Notes: a model not told the origin generated them from the letters alone. DNA of 64,000 nt from Scandinavium vulneris_A (GCA_046518185.1 JBKGRZ010000003.1:248001-312000), one strand, 5' to 3'. Shown: positions 42,651 through 51,292, counted from the stretch's first letter. Program-made: numbers and translations.

Positions 42651-43607
42651 ATGACCCCGATTGCAGTCACACTTCTGACCGGTTTTCTCGGCGCAGGCAA
42701 AACCACCCTGCTGCGCCACATCCTCAACGAGCAGCACGGTTTTAAAATCGCCGTCATCGAAAACGAGTTCGGTGAAGTCTCGGTAGACGACCAGCTGATT
42801 GGCGATCGCGCCACGCAGATCAAAACCCTGACCAACGGCTGCATCTGCTGCAGCAAATCCAACGAGCTGGAAGACGCGCTGCTGGACTTACTCGACGCCC
42901 GTGATCGCGGGGATATCGAATTCGACCGACTGGTCATCGAATGCACCGGCATGGCCGATCCCGGCCCGATCGTGCAGACCTTTTTCTCCCACGAGATCCT
43001 CTGCGAACGCTACCTGCTCGACGGGGTGATTGCCCTGGTGGACGCCGTTCACGCCGATGAACAGATGAACCAGTTCACGCTGGCACAGTCACAAGTTGGC
43101 TACGCGGACCGCATTCTGCTAACCAAAACCGACGTCGCCACCGACACCGACAAGCTGCGTGAACGGCTGACACGCATCAACGCCCGGGCACCGATTTACA
43201 CCGTCATTCACGGGGATATCGACCTGGCGCAGCTGTTCAACACCAACGGTTTTATGCTCGAAGAGACCGTTATCCAGCCCAAACCGCGCTTCCATTTTAT
43301 GGCCGAGAAGCAAAACGACATCTCATCGATTGTGGTGGAACTCGACTACCCGGTCGATATCAGCGACGTTTCACGGGTAATGGAAAACCTGCTGCTCGAC
43401 TTTGCGGATAAATTATTGCGTTACAAAGGGATGCTGTGGATTGACGGCGAACCGAACCGCCTGCTGTTCCAGGGCGTACAGCGCCTGTACAGCGCCGACT
43501 GGGACCGCCCGTGGAGCGAGGAAACACCGCACAGCGTGCTGGTGTTTATCGGGGTGCAACTGCCGGAAGCGGAGATTCGCGCGGCGTTTGCGGGGTTGCA
43601 ACGCTAA
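42651..43607 (+). CDS. yjiA: G3E-family metal-binding GTPase YjiA
   Basis: 318 aa, equal to E. coli YjiA. P loop GFLGAGKTTLLRHIL (10-24), switch ENEFGEV, the CxCC metal motif GCICC (about 64-68), ECTGMADP and the guanine-specificity LLTKTD. The C-terminal CobW_C-like domain is intact. Binds zinc and other transition metals and hydrolyses GTP; the client protein is unknown. The start MTPIAVTLL follows SD GGAGACACC. Confidence 0.96.
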   Translation: MTPIAVTLLTGFLGAGKTTLLRHILNEQHGFKIAVIENEFGEVSVDDQLIGDRATQIKTLTNGCICCSKSNELEDALLDLLDARDRGDIEFDRLVIECTGMADPGPIVQTFFSHEILCERYLLDGVIALVDAVHADEQMNQFTLAQSQVGYADRILLTKTDVATDTDKLRERLTRINARAPIYTVIHGDIDLAQLFNTNGFMLEETVIQPKPRFHFMAEKQNDISSIVVELDYPVDISDVSRVMENLLLDFADKLLRYKGMLWIDGEPNRLLFQGVQRLYSADWDRPWSEETPHSVLVFIGVQLPEAEIRAAFAGLQR

Positions 43608-43611
43608 CGGA

Positions 43612-43682
43612 ATGCCCCCCGGTGGCGCTCCGCTTACAGGACCTACGGTTGTAGGCCTGGCAAGCCGCGCGCCGCCGGGCAT
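43612..43682. repeat. REP between yjiA and the phytase-like gene
   Basis: GTAGGCCTGGCAAGC with inverted CGCCGGGC (43650-43680) and an imperfect first unit (CCCCCCGGTGGCGC, 43615-43628). Lies between convergent genes. Confidence 0.7.
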
Positions 43683-43694
43683 TATCCGCCCCTC

Positions 43695-45050
43695 CTACAG
43701 CAACGGTTCCGGCAGCGTCACCACCCACAGCTCGCTATCAGCTTCCGGTTTTTCCAGCGGTTTAATGTCGATAGTCGTCGCCACCACCTTATCGTCCACC
43801 GTCAGCTTGCCCTGATCGTTGACCCGGTAATCCTTCAGCTTTTTGCCGTCAACCGGCTGCTGCATCACGGTTTTCACCCCAAAGTCATTATCATTAGCCA
43901 CCGCCAGAGTCTTGCTATCGATCAACGCCAGCCCTTCGGCTTTTTCCTGCTGCCAGCCGAGCTTACGCAGATCGACCGCCAGGGTTTTACTCGCCAACGT
44001 GATCCCACGCGTGGCCAGTTGATCCGCACTGTCAAATTCCGGGTATTCGCCCGGTTTATCAAACGCCGACAGATCGCTGGCCTGGCTTAGGTCCACCTTA
44101 TAGATGTTATTGCGCATCACATCGTTCTTATCGCCGCCCTGCTCTATCAGCAGGATGTGGTGGTCGTCCAGCGCCACGATATCGCCGATTTTGGCATCGC
44201 TGTTTTTGTCATACACGTCATCAATCGGATAGCCGTACATCGCGGTTTTGCCGGTCGCCGGGTCGAAGCTCACCAGGCGGGTAAACAGCGCCTTTTTCTT
44301 GCTCTTGCCATCGATATCCAGCGTGCTCTGCACCGCCGCGATAATGCGCCCATCCGGCATTCGGGTAATGCCCTCAAAGCCACGGTTTGGCTGACGCCAC
44401 TTGATGATATTCGGCAGACCACCGGCAATCGATTTTTCGCCGTCCAGCGCCTGTGGGCCGTGAATGGCGAGGATTTTGCCCTTGCCGTCGACGTTAACGA
44501 TGAAAGGCCCGTACTCGTCACACAGCCAGAAACCGCCTTTGCCGTCCGGGGTGATGCCTTCGGTATCCAGGCCACGATTATCCCCGGTCAGGGTTTTCAG
44601 GGTATCGCTCAGCGCCACTTCGTTGGTAGAGCCAATCACCCCGCTTTGCAGCGGCAGACCGTTGATATTGCCTTTATCGTCATGCAGCGGACGCACATTT
44701 GTGGCCTCGGCTTTGCCGTTTTCCACCCGGATAGACATCAGCTGCGGCGCAAAATCCGGCGTCACAAAAATCTTCGCTTCGTTCTGGCCGACCTTCGGCG
44801 CATCCGCATTCGGGCCACGATCCGTCACGGTCGCAAAGGTCAGCGCATCGCCCTGCTTGCCGGTAAACAGCAGACCAGAGCCGATCCCCACCGGCAAACC
44901 GTTCGGAAACGCGCTGGCAAACGCGCCGCTGTAGTTGATGTGCGAGCCTTCAGGGAAGCTCACCACAAAGCGCTCCGCGGTCGGTTGCGCCGCCAGCGCA
45001 GAGAAAGAAAGGGTCGTGCCGATTACCAGAGAAATAAGTTTAATTTTCAT
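43695..45050 (-). CDS. Exported esterase-like activity of phytase family protein
   Basis: 451 aa with a Sec signal peptide (MKIKLISLVIGTTLSFSALA, cleavage AQ at residue 21) followed by a PF13449-type beta-propeller: segments such as DTEGITPDGKGGFWLCDEYGPF, GFEGITRMPDGRIIAAVQ and ALDDHHILLIEQGG are the repeated blade motifs. Proposed phosphoesterase/phytase-like role in the periplasm, weakly supported for the family. Not present next to yjiA in E. coli K-12. Convergent with yjiA across a REP. Confidence 0.82.
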   Translation of the reverse strand: MKIKLISLVIGTTLSFSALAAQPTAERFVVSFPEGSHINYSGAFASAFPNGLPVGIGSGLLFTGKQGDALTFATVTDRGPNADAPKVGQNEAKIFVTPDFAPQLMSIRVENGKAEATNVRPLHDDKGNINGLPLQSGVIGSTNEVALSDTLKTLTGDNRGLDTEGITPDGKGGFWLCDEYGPFIVNVDGKGKILAIHGPQALDGEKSIAGGLPNIIKWRQPNRGFEGITRMPDGRIIAAVQSTLDIDGKSKKKALFTRLVSFDPATGKTAMYGYPIDDVYDKNSDAKIGDIVALDDHHILLIEQGGDKNDVMRNNIYKVDLSQASDLSAFDKPGEYPEFDSADQLATRGITLASKTLAVDLRKLGWQQEKAEGLALIDSKTLAVANDNDFGVKTVMQQPVDGKKLKDYRVNDQGKLTVDDKVVATTIDIKPLEKPEADSELWVVTLPEPLL

Positions 45051-45139
45051 GTTGTTGTCACCTTTTTATGAATGTGAAACACCATAAGAATGGGAGATGA
45101 CAGAAAGATGACGAGGAGATGACGGTTTATGGGGAATAG

Positions 45140-45351
45140 GTAGATGCGATTATATTGCGCGGCCAGTGGCTGGCGAAAGCCGGTTTTGAGCCGGGGCGTA
45201 AGTTGGAAGTCCGGGTGATGGACGAATGCATTGTCATTACCGCAAAAATCTGCAACCGGCGCTGGAAGACACTATGTTCCGCATTCAGAAGCTCTCCGAA
45301 CGTAAGCAACAACAAATCATGGAGCTGATAACCATGGTGGAAAACAGCAAA
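45140..45351 (+). pseudogene. SymE-like toxin remnant (frameshifted)
   Basis: One frame reads DAIILRGQWLAKAGFEPG then KLEVRVMDECIVITAK, clearly SymE-like (E. coli ITLKGQWLEAAGF ... VMEGCIVLTAQ). Near 45245 the homology shifts to another frame: LQPALEDTMFRIQKLSERKQ then QIMELITMVENSK, matching the SymE C terminus. An in-frame TAG at 45137-45139 also cuts off the N terminus. In E. coli symE lies in the restriction 'immigration control region' between yjiA and yjiS, the same interval as here, so this is a syntenic relic. Confidence 0.75.
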
Positions 45352-45422
45352 TCGACGTTTAGCCGATTGTGGTTCGCAGCGCCGGTAATGTTCACCAGCC
45401 GGGGCTGCGAGAGCCTAACTTT

Positions 45423-45902
45423 TCAGGCCGTAGTTCGTTCATTCCAGCTATCTTTGAAAATAATATTTCCGTCTACATACTTCCACTGAATTGATTCATA
45501 GCGAAGTTCAATATTTTCTATATGTGTTCCACAACCCGAACCAGGATGAAGACTGGGAGTAATGCCTGTAATCTTTACATTCTCCATCAGAATATTGAAG
45601 TACTCAGCTTCAATTCCCGACTCAAGAATTTGATACATTTTTATTTCTGCTTTTTTTAACGTAATACCACGACTAATCGCGCGATACAGAAGTGGCGTTA
45701 CCCGGTCAAATTCCTTTTGAAATAATACTGGAGTATGAAGACGTGTACCGGTGAGTTTGCCAGTATTACGATCGGTTGGGATAGTCATATGATGTGACAA
45801 TGATTTTATCTCAATAGAACCTACACGCCCTAGTACACAGCTTCCCCCCACAATAGGTGAATTATTTTCATCGGTTAACCAAAGATAAGCTGGATTAGAC
45901 AT
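45423..45902 (-). CDS. Orphan Hcp-family type VI secretion protein
   Basis: 159 aa, starting MSNPAYLWLTDENNSPIVGG (nine earlier codons ignored). The Hcp fold is recognisable: NSPIVGGSCVLGRVGSIEI, RNTGKLTGTRLHTPVLF, DRVTPLLYRAISRG and HIENIELRYESIQWKYVDGNI. Hcp forms the secreted hexameric tube of type VI systems. No other T6SS component is in the window, so it must work with a system elsewhere. Last gene of a small AT-rich operon; codon use is unlike the neighbours, suggesting transfer. No long C-terminal toxin extension. Confidence 0.85.
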   Translation of the reverse strand: MSNPAYLWLTDENNSPIVGGSCVLGRVGSIEIKSLSHHMTIPTDRNTGKLTGTRLHTPVLFQKEFDRVTPLLYRAISRGITLKKAEIKMYQILESGIEAEYFNILMENVKITGITPSLHPGSGCGTHIENIELRYESIQWKYVDGNIIFKDSWNERTTA

Positions 45903-45903
45903 A

Positions 45904-46155
45904 TTATTTCCTTTTTTTATTTTTCCCAAGGTAGGTTTCTAACAACCCAAAGAGTCTGGTGACGGCGAAGAAAGCCACCAGCCATAGACCTGCAAAAACA
46001 AATTTCATTGGCCACTGGACAGGAAGCATAATGCAGCCGATTAAACCGCCAACAAAGAGTACAGATTCAATGAATGCCCATACGTTTACGGCGATAAGCG
46101 CTAACCCCTTCAGAATCTTGTTGAAGATGATGGTGAGTGGATTATTGCGTGACAT
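45904..46155 (-). CDS. Small two-helix membrane protein upstream of hcp
   Basis: 83 aa from MSRNNPLTIIFNKILKGLAL. Two long hydrophobic stretches (about 14-48 and 52-72) and a very basic tail LGKNKKRK. I do not recognise the family. The stop lies one base before the hcp start and its start overlaps the upstream gene by 14 bp, so it is translationally linked to both. Could be an immunity protein or an accessory to an Hcp-delivered effector; this is a guess from context. Confidence 0.6.
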   Translation of the reverse strand: MSRNNPLTIIFNKILKGLALIAVNVWAFIESVLFVGGLIGCIMLPVQWPMKFVFAGLWLVAFFAVTRLFGLLETYLGKNKKRK

Positions 46156-46327
46156 GTAATTTACTCTCAATACGATCTATAATCTTATCGAACCAGGGTT
46201 GTCCCTGTGATACACCCACATGGATAGCCTCAACAAAGGGCTTTACCGCAGGCTCAAACAAAAAATAGGTGAGATCATAATCATGGGGCCGAAGTATTTC
46301 ATATATTTCAGGCGCTTCAATAGCCAA
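46142..46327 (-). CDS. Unknown protein, probably the 3' part of a broken gene
   Basis: An open frame of 61 codons from a TTG (LAIEAPEIYEILRPHDYDLT ...) ending IDRIESKLHVTQ. No family recognised; it contains many aromatic and acidic residues. The frame is open only nine codons further upstream to a TGA, and another short frame (46332-46445) ends right there in the -1/+1 phase. The two together would give a roughly 100-aa protein, so a frameshift is likely. Overlaps the membrane-protein gene by 14 bp. Confidence 0.45.
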   Translation of the reverse strand: MAIEAPEIYEILRPHDYDLTYFLFEPAVKPFVEAIHVGVSQGQPWFDKIIDRIESKLHVTQ

Positions 46328-46331
46328 ATTT

Positions 46332-46445
46332 TCAGATCTCCGGAACGGTCAGTGCTCCGTTAATCAATCCAGTAACGGTATCCGGTGAAACAACAATATC
46401 GACTATCCTGCTTGCTATGTCTTCTATATCCCTAGTATCTGCCAT
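46332..46445 (-). pseudogene. Short N-terminal fragment upstream of the hcp operon
   Basis: ATG-initiated frame of 37 codons: MADTRDIEDIASRIVDIVV then SPDTVTGLINGALTVPEI and TGA. A weak SD (GGA) precedes. Probably the 5' part of the gene continued at 46327-46142 in another frame; or a genuine tiny peptide read just before it. Unknown function. Confidence 0.4.
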
Positions 46446-46816
46446 AATAAATATCCATTTATCTATGCGAGATTTAAAATCAAAATAATATAAAATAACT
46501 CAACGCGCAATTTATAACTCAATATATACACTCAGCAAATAAACTCAGAAGATTAATACATCATTTATATAATTATTAGCCGTTCAGCACCTTCTCCCCA
46601 CCAGTGAACCCCATCACACTTCAAGCCACCCTTTTCCACACACCAGCCACCATGCTAAACAACCACTCCACGTAACCCACTGAAATCCCACGCATGCCTC
46701 ATCCCGCCTTTTCTATCTATTCGAAAAATCGAATCAATACCTGCTTATATCCAATTGGATTCCCCATCGCTCGCTTCTCAGAATGGGCACATACCCAACG
46801 CATTCAGGAGCTATGT
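46446..46816. other. AT-rich gap between the hcp islet and the xapA-like gene
   Basis: 371 bp. The left 120 bp is very AT-rich (promoter of the hcp operon on the minus strand). The right part is pyrimidine-rich and open in the xapA frame back to 46694, but the SD and family start place that gene at 46817. No operator or repeat recognised. Confidence 0.5.
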
Positions 46817-47650
46817 ATGTCTCATTCTGTGATTAACGACACCCCATTTGAAGCGGTTGAAGTCCTCAAGGCCGCTAAGCCCGGTTTTACGCCGCGCATA
46901 GCGTTTATCCTCGGTTCTGGCCTCGGCGTGCTGGCCGATAAGCTGGAAAACAAAACCGTTATCTCTTACGAAAAACTGCCGGGGTTCCCGGTCAGCACCG
47001 TGATTGGGCACGCGGGCGAAGTGGTGATGGGCTCGCTGCACGGGGTGGACTTGATCTGCATGAAGGGGCGCGGGCATTTTTACGAGGGCGTCGGGATGGG
47101 CATCATGACCCATGCGGTGCGCACCTTTAAGCTGCTCGGCTGTGAGTTTATGTTCTGCACCAACGCCGCTGGTTCGCTGAATCCTGCTATTCCGGCCGGG
47201 AGCCTGGTGGCACTGAACGACCACATCAACACCATGCCGTCCACGCCGCTGGTTGGCCCGAACGATGACCGCTTCGGGCCGCGTTTCTTTAGCCTCGCCA
47301 ATGCCTATGACCAGGACCTGCGCGCGAAGCTGCACCACACCGCGGAAAGCCTCGGCCTGCCGCTGCACGAAGGGGTGTTCGTCTCCTATCCAGGGCCGAA
47401 CTTCGAAACCGCGGCGGAAATCCGCATGATGCAAAAAATCGGTGGCGACGTGGTCGGCATGTCGGTGGTGCCGGAAGTGATTGTCGCCCGCCACTGCGGC
47501 CTGAAAGTGCTGGCGGTGTCGGCCATTACCAACATGGCGGAAGGCCTGAGCGACGTGGAACTGTCCCACGAACAAACCCTGAAATGCGCGGCGATGGTCA
47601 CCGACGATTTCATTCGCCTGATTAGCCAGTTCGTGAAGAACTGCCGCTAA
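46817..47650 (+). CDS. xapA: Purine nucleoside phosphorylase, XapA-type
   Basis: 277 aa, the length of E. coli XapA (xanthosine phosphorylase). The start MSHSVINDTPFEAVEVLKAA follows AGGAG at 8 bp. PNP family signatures: AFILGSGLGVLADKLE, GHAGEVVMG, MKGRGHFYEG, FCTNAAGSLNP, SYPGPNFETAAEI, GGDVVGMSVVPEVI and SAITNMAEGLS. Phosphorolyses inosine, guanosine and xanthosine in the cytosol. Stands with a transporter and an XapR-like regulator on the same strand. The symbol names the nearest E. coli homologue; orthology is not proven since the locus differs. Confidence 0.85.
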   Translation: MSHSVINDTPFEAVEVLKAAKPGFTPRIAFILGSGLGVLADKLENKTVISYEKLPGFPVSTVIGHAGEVVMGSLHGVDLICMKGRGHFYEGVGMGIMTHAVRTFKLLGCEFMFCTNAAGSLNPAIPAGSLVALNDHINTMPSTPLVGPNDDRFGPRFFSLANAYDQDLRAKLHHTAESLGLPLHEGVFVSYPGPNFETAAEIRMMQKIGGDVVGMSVVPEVIVARHCGLKVLAVSAITNMAEGLSDVELSHEQTLKCAAMVTDDFIRLISQFVKNCR

Positions 47651-47695
47651 GTTCCCGTCCAGCGGCGGGCGCACTGCCCGCCAGGAGAAATGCAG

Positions 47696-48895
47696 ATGTC
47701 AGAAAATTACTCTCGCGGCAGTCTGAATGCGATTTCATATCTGAGCTATTACTTCGTCGGCGCGCTGGTCTCGACGCTTGGCATCGTCCTCGGCCCGCTG
47801 TGCGCCGCCTTTAATAAAGATCCGAGCTTTATCGGCCAGGTGTTCACCCTCATGAATATCGGCATGTTTGTGCCGATCATGCTCGGCGGCATTCTGATGA
47901 AAAAATGGGGGCTGCAAAAGCCGCTGGTGATTGCCGCCGCGCTGACCATTCTCATCAGCGCCCTGCTGTTCGTCACCCCGACGCTGACCATGTTCAGTAT
48001 CGCCGTCGCCATTATTGGTGCCTGCGGCGGTATCTTCATGACCATCGGCAGCTATCTGGTGGTGCGCATCAATCCGGACGAAAAAAGCCGTTCGTCGAGC
48101 CTGATCTTCACCGACTTCTTCTTCAGCCTGGCGGGGGCCACCCTCTCGTTCCTGCTGGCGTGGCTGTTTAAACTGGGCGCGAGCTGGATAGCGATGTACG
48201 CCATTATGGGCGGTCTTGGCGTAGTGATGCTTATTCTCACCCTGCGCAGCCGTTATCCAGCCACCGAAGCGCCAGTCGACACCCATCAGGACGTTACCCG
48301 CAGTGAACCCTGGGGCCGTTCGGTGTGGCTGCTGTGCGGCGCGCTGTTCCTGTTCCTGCTGGCCGAACCGATATTTACCCTGTGGACGCCGGGCTATCTG
48401 CAATGGCGCTTTACGCTGTTGCCGGAACAGGCCGCACTGTTCACCACCGTATACTGGGTGGCAAAAGCGATCGGGCTGTTCCTGAATCAGTTCACCGTCA
48501 AATGGATGAAGCTGCGTACTTTCCTGCTGATTTGTACCGCCGTGGGGCTGGTCGCCATCGCACTTATCAGCAACAGCGCCAACACCACGCTCATCCTGAT
48601 TGCCTGCGGGGCATTCGGCTTCTTCAACTCCGGGCTATTCTCCGGCCTGATGAGCTACGGGTCGTTGCAGGTCAGCCGCAGTTCGCCGACGCTTATCTCC
48701 GCGCTGCTGACCTGTGGCACCGTCGGCACCCTGCTGTTTGCCACCGTCTCATCCCTGGTCAACAGCCGCTACGGCCTGCACGGCGCGGTGAATGCCTCAA
48801 CCTGTGCCTACGCACTGTTGATGGTGACGCTGCTGGCAGCCATCGCCTGTAGCAAAGCAGAACGCCTGCATCAGGGCGAGGCGGTCGCGGTTTGA
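47696..48895 (+). CDS. MFS transporter, TsgA-like, nucleoside cluster
   Basis: 399 aa, twelve predicted membrane helices. The second of two close ATGs (MSENYSRGSLNAISYLSYY) has the better SD spacing (AGGAG, 8 bp). The fold resembles the TsgA/FucP branch of the major facilitator superfamily, e.g. GIFMTIGSYLVVRINPDEKS. In E. coli the xapA partner is XapB of the NHS family; here an unrelated carrier takes that place, 45 bp after xapA. Nucleoside import is inferred from context only. Confidence 0.8.
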   Translation: MSENYSRGSLNAISYLSYYFVGALVSTLGIVLGPLCAAFNKDPSFIGQVFTLMNIGMFVPIMLGGILMKKWGLQKPLVIAAALTILISALLFVTPTLTMFSIAVAIIGACGGIFMTIGSYLVVRINPDEKSRSSSLIFTDFFFSLAGATLSFLLAWLFKLGASWIAMYAIMGGLGVVMLILTLRSRYPATEAPVDTHQDVTRSEPWGRSVWLLCGALFLFLLAEPIFTLWTPGYLQWRFTLLPEQAALFTTVYWVAKAIGLFLNQFTVKWMKLRTFLLICTAVGLVAIALISNSANTTLILIACGAFGFFNSGLFSGLMSYGSLQVSRSSPTLISALLTCGTVGTLLFATVSSLVNSRYGLHGAVNASTCAYALLMVTLLAAIACSKAERLHQGEAVAV

Positions 48896-48951
48896 CAGCC
48901 TTCCGGGAGGGTTGCATCATACCGCCACCCTCCTTCTTTACGGTGCCCGGT

Positions 48952-49854
48952 ATGCTCGATCCCCAGGCCAACAGCCGCGTCCGCTTGCGGATGCTGCGCT
49001 ACTTTCAGATCCTCGCCGACGAGCTGCATTTTGGTCGTGCCGCCGCGAAGCTCAACATCTCTCAGCCGCCGCTCAGCGTGCAAATCAAAGAGCTGGAAGC
49101 GATCCTCGGGGTGGAATTATTCGAACGCTCCAGCCGTAAGGTCGCCTTAACCCATGCCGGAAAAGTGCTGAAAGCGGAAGTGGACAGGCTGCTCAGCGCC
49201 ACCGAGCAGTCACTAAACTATGTGCGCCAGATTGGCCGTAGCCAGAAGCAGCATATCAACATCGGGGTAATCGGCAGCGCGATGTGGGGCCCCCTGCTGA
49301 CGCGGATGAAAGCCTTTCGCGAAGCGAATCCGGACGTCAACTGGACCCTGCACGAACTCGGCCAGCAGGAACAAATCGAGGCGTTGCGCGCCCGCACCAT
49401 TGATATTGCCATCAACCGTAACGTCATTCCGCACGTTGAGAGTCGGATCCGCTGCCAGTTGATCGCCCGGGAAGCGATGCGGGTGGCAGTGCATGAAAAC
49501 GATCCACTGTGCCAGCGCGGGACGGTATCTCTGAAAGATCTGGCCGATCGCGCCTTTATCTCGCTCTCCTTCACCCACAGCGATTTTGCTCGTCAGGTGT
49601 ATGACCACTGCCTGGAACGGGGCGTTTCACCGTTGATAACCCATCAGGTGTTTGAGCCGCAAACCGCGCTGGCGCTGGTCAGCACCGGCAACGGCGTGTC
49701 GCTCCTGCCTGAATCCTGCGCATTGATCCACTGGCCCGGGGTGGTGTTTCTCAAACTCGACGAGACGATCCCCGCCGATCTGTATGCTCTGTGGTACGAC
49801 GAACCGTTGCCGACGCTGTTCACCCACTTTTTACAGGCATTGCGCGACGAATAG
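48952..49854 (+). CDS. LysR-family regulator, XapR-like
   Basis: 300 aa from MLDPQANSRVRLRMLRYFQI. N-terminal winged HTH (LRYFQILADELHFGRAAAKLN, ISQPPLSVQIKELE), then a type 2 periplasmic-binding effector domain. Shared features with E. coli XapR: VIGSAMWG, EPQTALALVSTGNGVSLLPE and WPGVVF...IPADLYALW. This supports xanthosine or a related nucleoside as ligand and the two upstream genes as targets. Unlike typical divergently placed LysR genes, it is on the same strand downstream. A GC-rich 56-bp gap separates it from the MFS gene. Confidence 0.82.
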   Translation: MLDPQANSRVRLRMLRYFQILADELHFGRAAAKLNISQPPLSVQIKELEAILGVELFERSSRKVALTHAGKVLKAEVDRLLSATEQSLNYVRQIGRSQKQHINIGVIGSAMWGPLLTRMKAFREANPDVNWTLHELGQQEQIEALRARTIDIAINRNVIPHVESRIRCQLIAREAMRVAVHENDPLCQRGTVSLKDLADRAFISLSFTHSDFARQVYDHCLERGVSPLITHQVFEPQTALALVSTGNGVSLLPESCALIHWPGVVFLKLDETIPADLYALWYDEPLPTLFTHFLQALRDE

Positions 49855-49953
49855 ACCCCTTTCGCCATAGGGCACGACATTCAGTCCGAGGCCGGGTAGC
49901 GATTTAGTGCAACATTTTGCCATCCACCGCCGTCCCGCTCTATGCTTATACCT

Positions 49954-51234
49954 ATGGATAAATTAGCTGAACTCAAGCGCGCCAAACTGCTGGCGCTCTC
50001 ATTGCTGCTGATTGCAGCCGCCATTTTCGTCACCACGCTATTCTTGCCGCCTGTCCCGTGGGTCGGGGCGCTGAAGGCGATATCGGAGGCGGCAATGGTT
50101 GGCGCATTGGCCGACTGGTTTGCGGTAGTGGCCTTATTTCGCCGCGTGCCGCTGCCGTTCATTTCCCGTCATACGGCGATTATCCCGCGCAATAAAGACC
50201 GGATTGGCGACAATCTCGGGCATTTCGTGCAGGAAAAATTTCTGGATACCCAGTCGCTGGTGAATTTAATTCAGAAACATGAACCGGCGCTGATGATTGG
50301 GAACTGGTTTAAGCAGCCTGATAACGCGCAGCGCGTAGGCCAGCATTTGATCAAGGTAATGAGCGGTTTTCTCGAACTGACCGACGACTCACGGATTCAG
50401 GGATTGCTCAAACGCGCGGTGCATAAAGCGATTGATAAGGTCGATTTGACCGGCACCAGCGCGGTGATGCTGGAGAGTATGACCAAAAACAACCGCCATC
50501 AGAAGCTGCTCGACGCGCTGATTGCCCAGTTGATCACCCTGCTCCAGCGGGAAAGTAGCCGTGAGTTTATTGCCCGGCAAATTATTCACTGGCTGGAGAA
50601 AGAGCATCCGCTGAAAGCCAAACTGTTGCCGACCGAATGGCTGGGCGAACACAGCGCCGAAATGGTCACCGAGGCGGTGAATACCCTGCTGGATGACGTC
50701 AGCCAGGACAGCGCCCATCAGGTGCGTCACGCCTTTGATAACGCGGTACGCAAGCTCATCGACAACCTGAAATCCGACCCGGAGATGGCCGTTAAAGCCG
50801 ACAATATCAAACGCTATCTGAAAGACGATGAGGCGTTTAATCGCTATCTCGGCGAAATGTGGGCCGATTTACGCCAGTGGCTGAAGGATGATATGCAAAA
50901 CGAGGATTCCCGGACGCAGAAGCGAATTGCCGAAGCCGGGCAATGGTTCGGTGAAACGCTGGTAGCCGACAGCGCCCTGCGCGCCTCACTCAACGGCCAT
51001 CTCGAACAGGCCGCTCGCCGGGCGGCACCTGACTTTGCCAGATTCCTCACCCGTCACATCAGCGATACGGTCAAAAGCTGGGATGCACGGGACATGTCGC
51101 GCCAGATTGAGCTGAACATCGGCAAGGATCTGCAGTTTATCCGCATTAACGGCACGCTGGTCGGCGGCACCATCGGCCTGATTTTATGGCTCCTGTCCCA
51201 GCTCCCGGCGCTGGTGATGCCGTTGATTCATTGA
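49954..51234 (+). CDS. yjiN: DUF445 membrane protein YjiN
   Basis: 426 aa, the E. coli YjiN length. MDKLAELKRAKLLALSLLLI start; four codons upstream are ignored. N-terminal TM, GALADWFAVVALFRRVP (DUF445 hallmark), long helical cytosolic or periplasmic segment and a C-terminal TM (GTLVGGTIGLILWLLSQLPA). Function unknown. Confidence 0.94.
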   Translation: MDKLAELKRAKLLALSLLLIAAAIFVTTLFLPPVPWVGALKAISEAAMVGALADWFAVVALFRRVPLPFISRHTAIIPRNKDRIGDNLGHFVQEKFLDTQSLVNLIQKHEPALMIGNWFKQPDNAQRVGQHLIKVMSGFLELTDDSRIQGLLKRAVHKAIDKVDLTGTSAVMLESMTKNNRHQKLLDALIAQLITLLQRESSREFIARQIIHWLEKEHPLKAKLLPTEWLGEHSAEMVTEAVNTLLDDVSQDSAHQVRHAFDNAVRKLIDNLKSDPEMAVKADNIKRYLKDDEAFNRYLGEMWADLRQWLKDDMQNEDSRTQKRIAEAGQWFGETLVADSALRASLNGHLEQAARRAAPDFARFLTRHISDTVKSWDARDMSRQIELNIGKDLQFIRINGTLVGGTIGLILWLLSQLPALVMPLIH

Positions 51235-51237
51235 GGC

Positions 51238-51292
51238 TAGCGCCCGGCCTACGGCTTTATAGGCCTGATAAGCGCCAGCGCCATCGGGCGTC
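51238..51292. repeat. REP after yjiN
   Basis: GCGCCCGGCCTACGGC / TATAGGCCTGATAAGCGCC / GCGCCATCGGGCGTC: a REP unit with inverted flanks between convergent yjiN and the DUF2955 gene; it may end both transcripts. Confidence 0.75.

Noticed and set aside
44157..45071. 304-codon open frame antisense to the phytase-like gene
   Set aside because: No recognisable domain; the minus-strand gene has a signal peptide and propeller repeats and explains the region.
45226..45489. 87-codon frame as an independent gene
   Set aside because: Its first 40 residues are the SymE C-terminal part, and the remainder runs antisense into hcp; better explained as part of a frameshifted symE relic.
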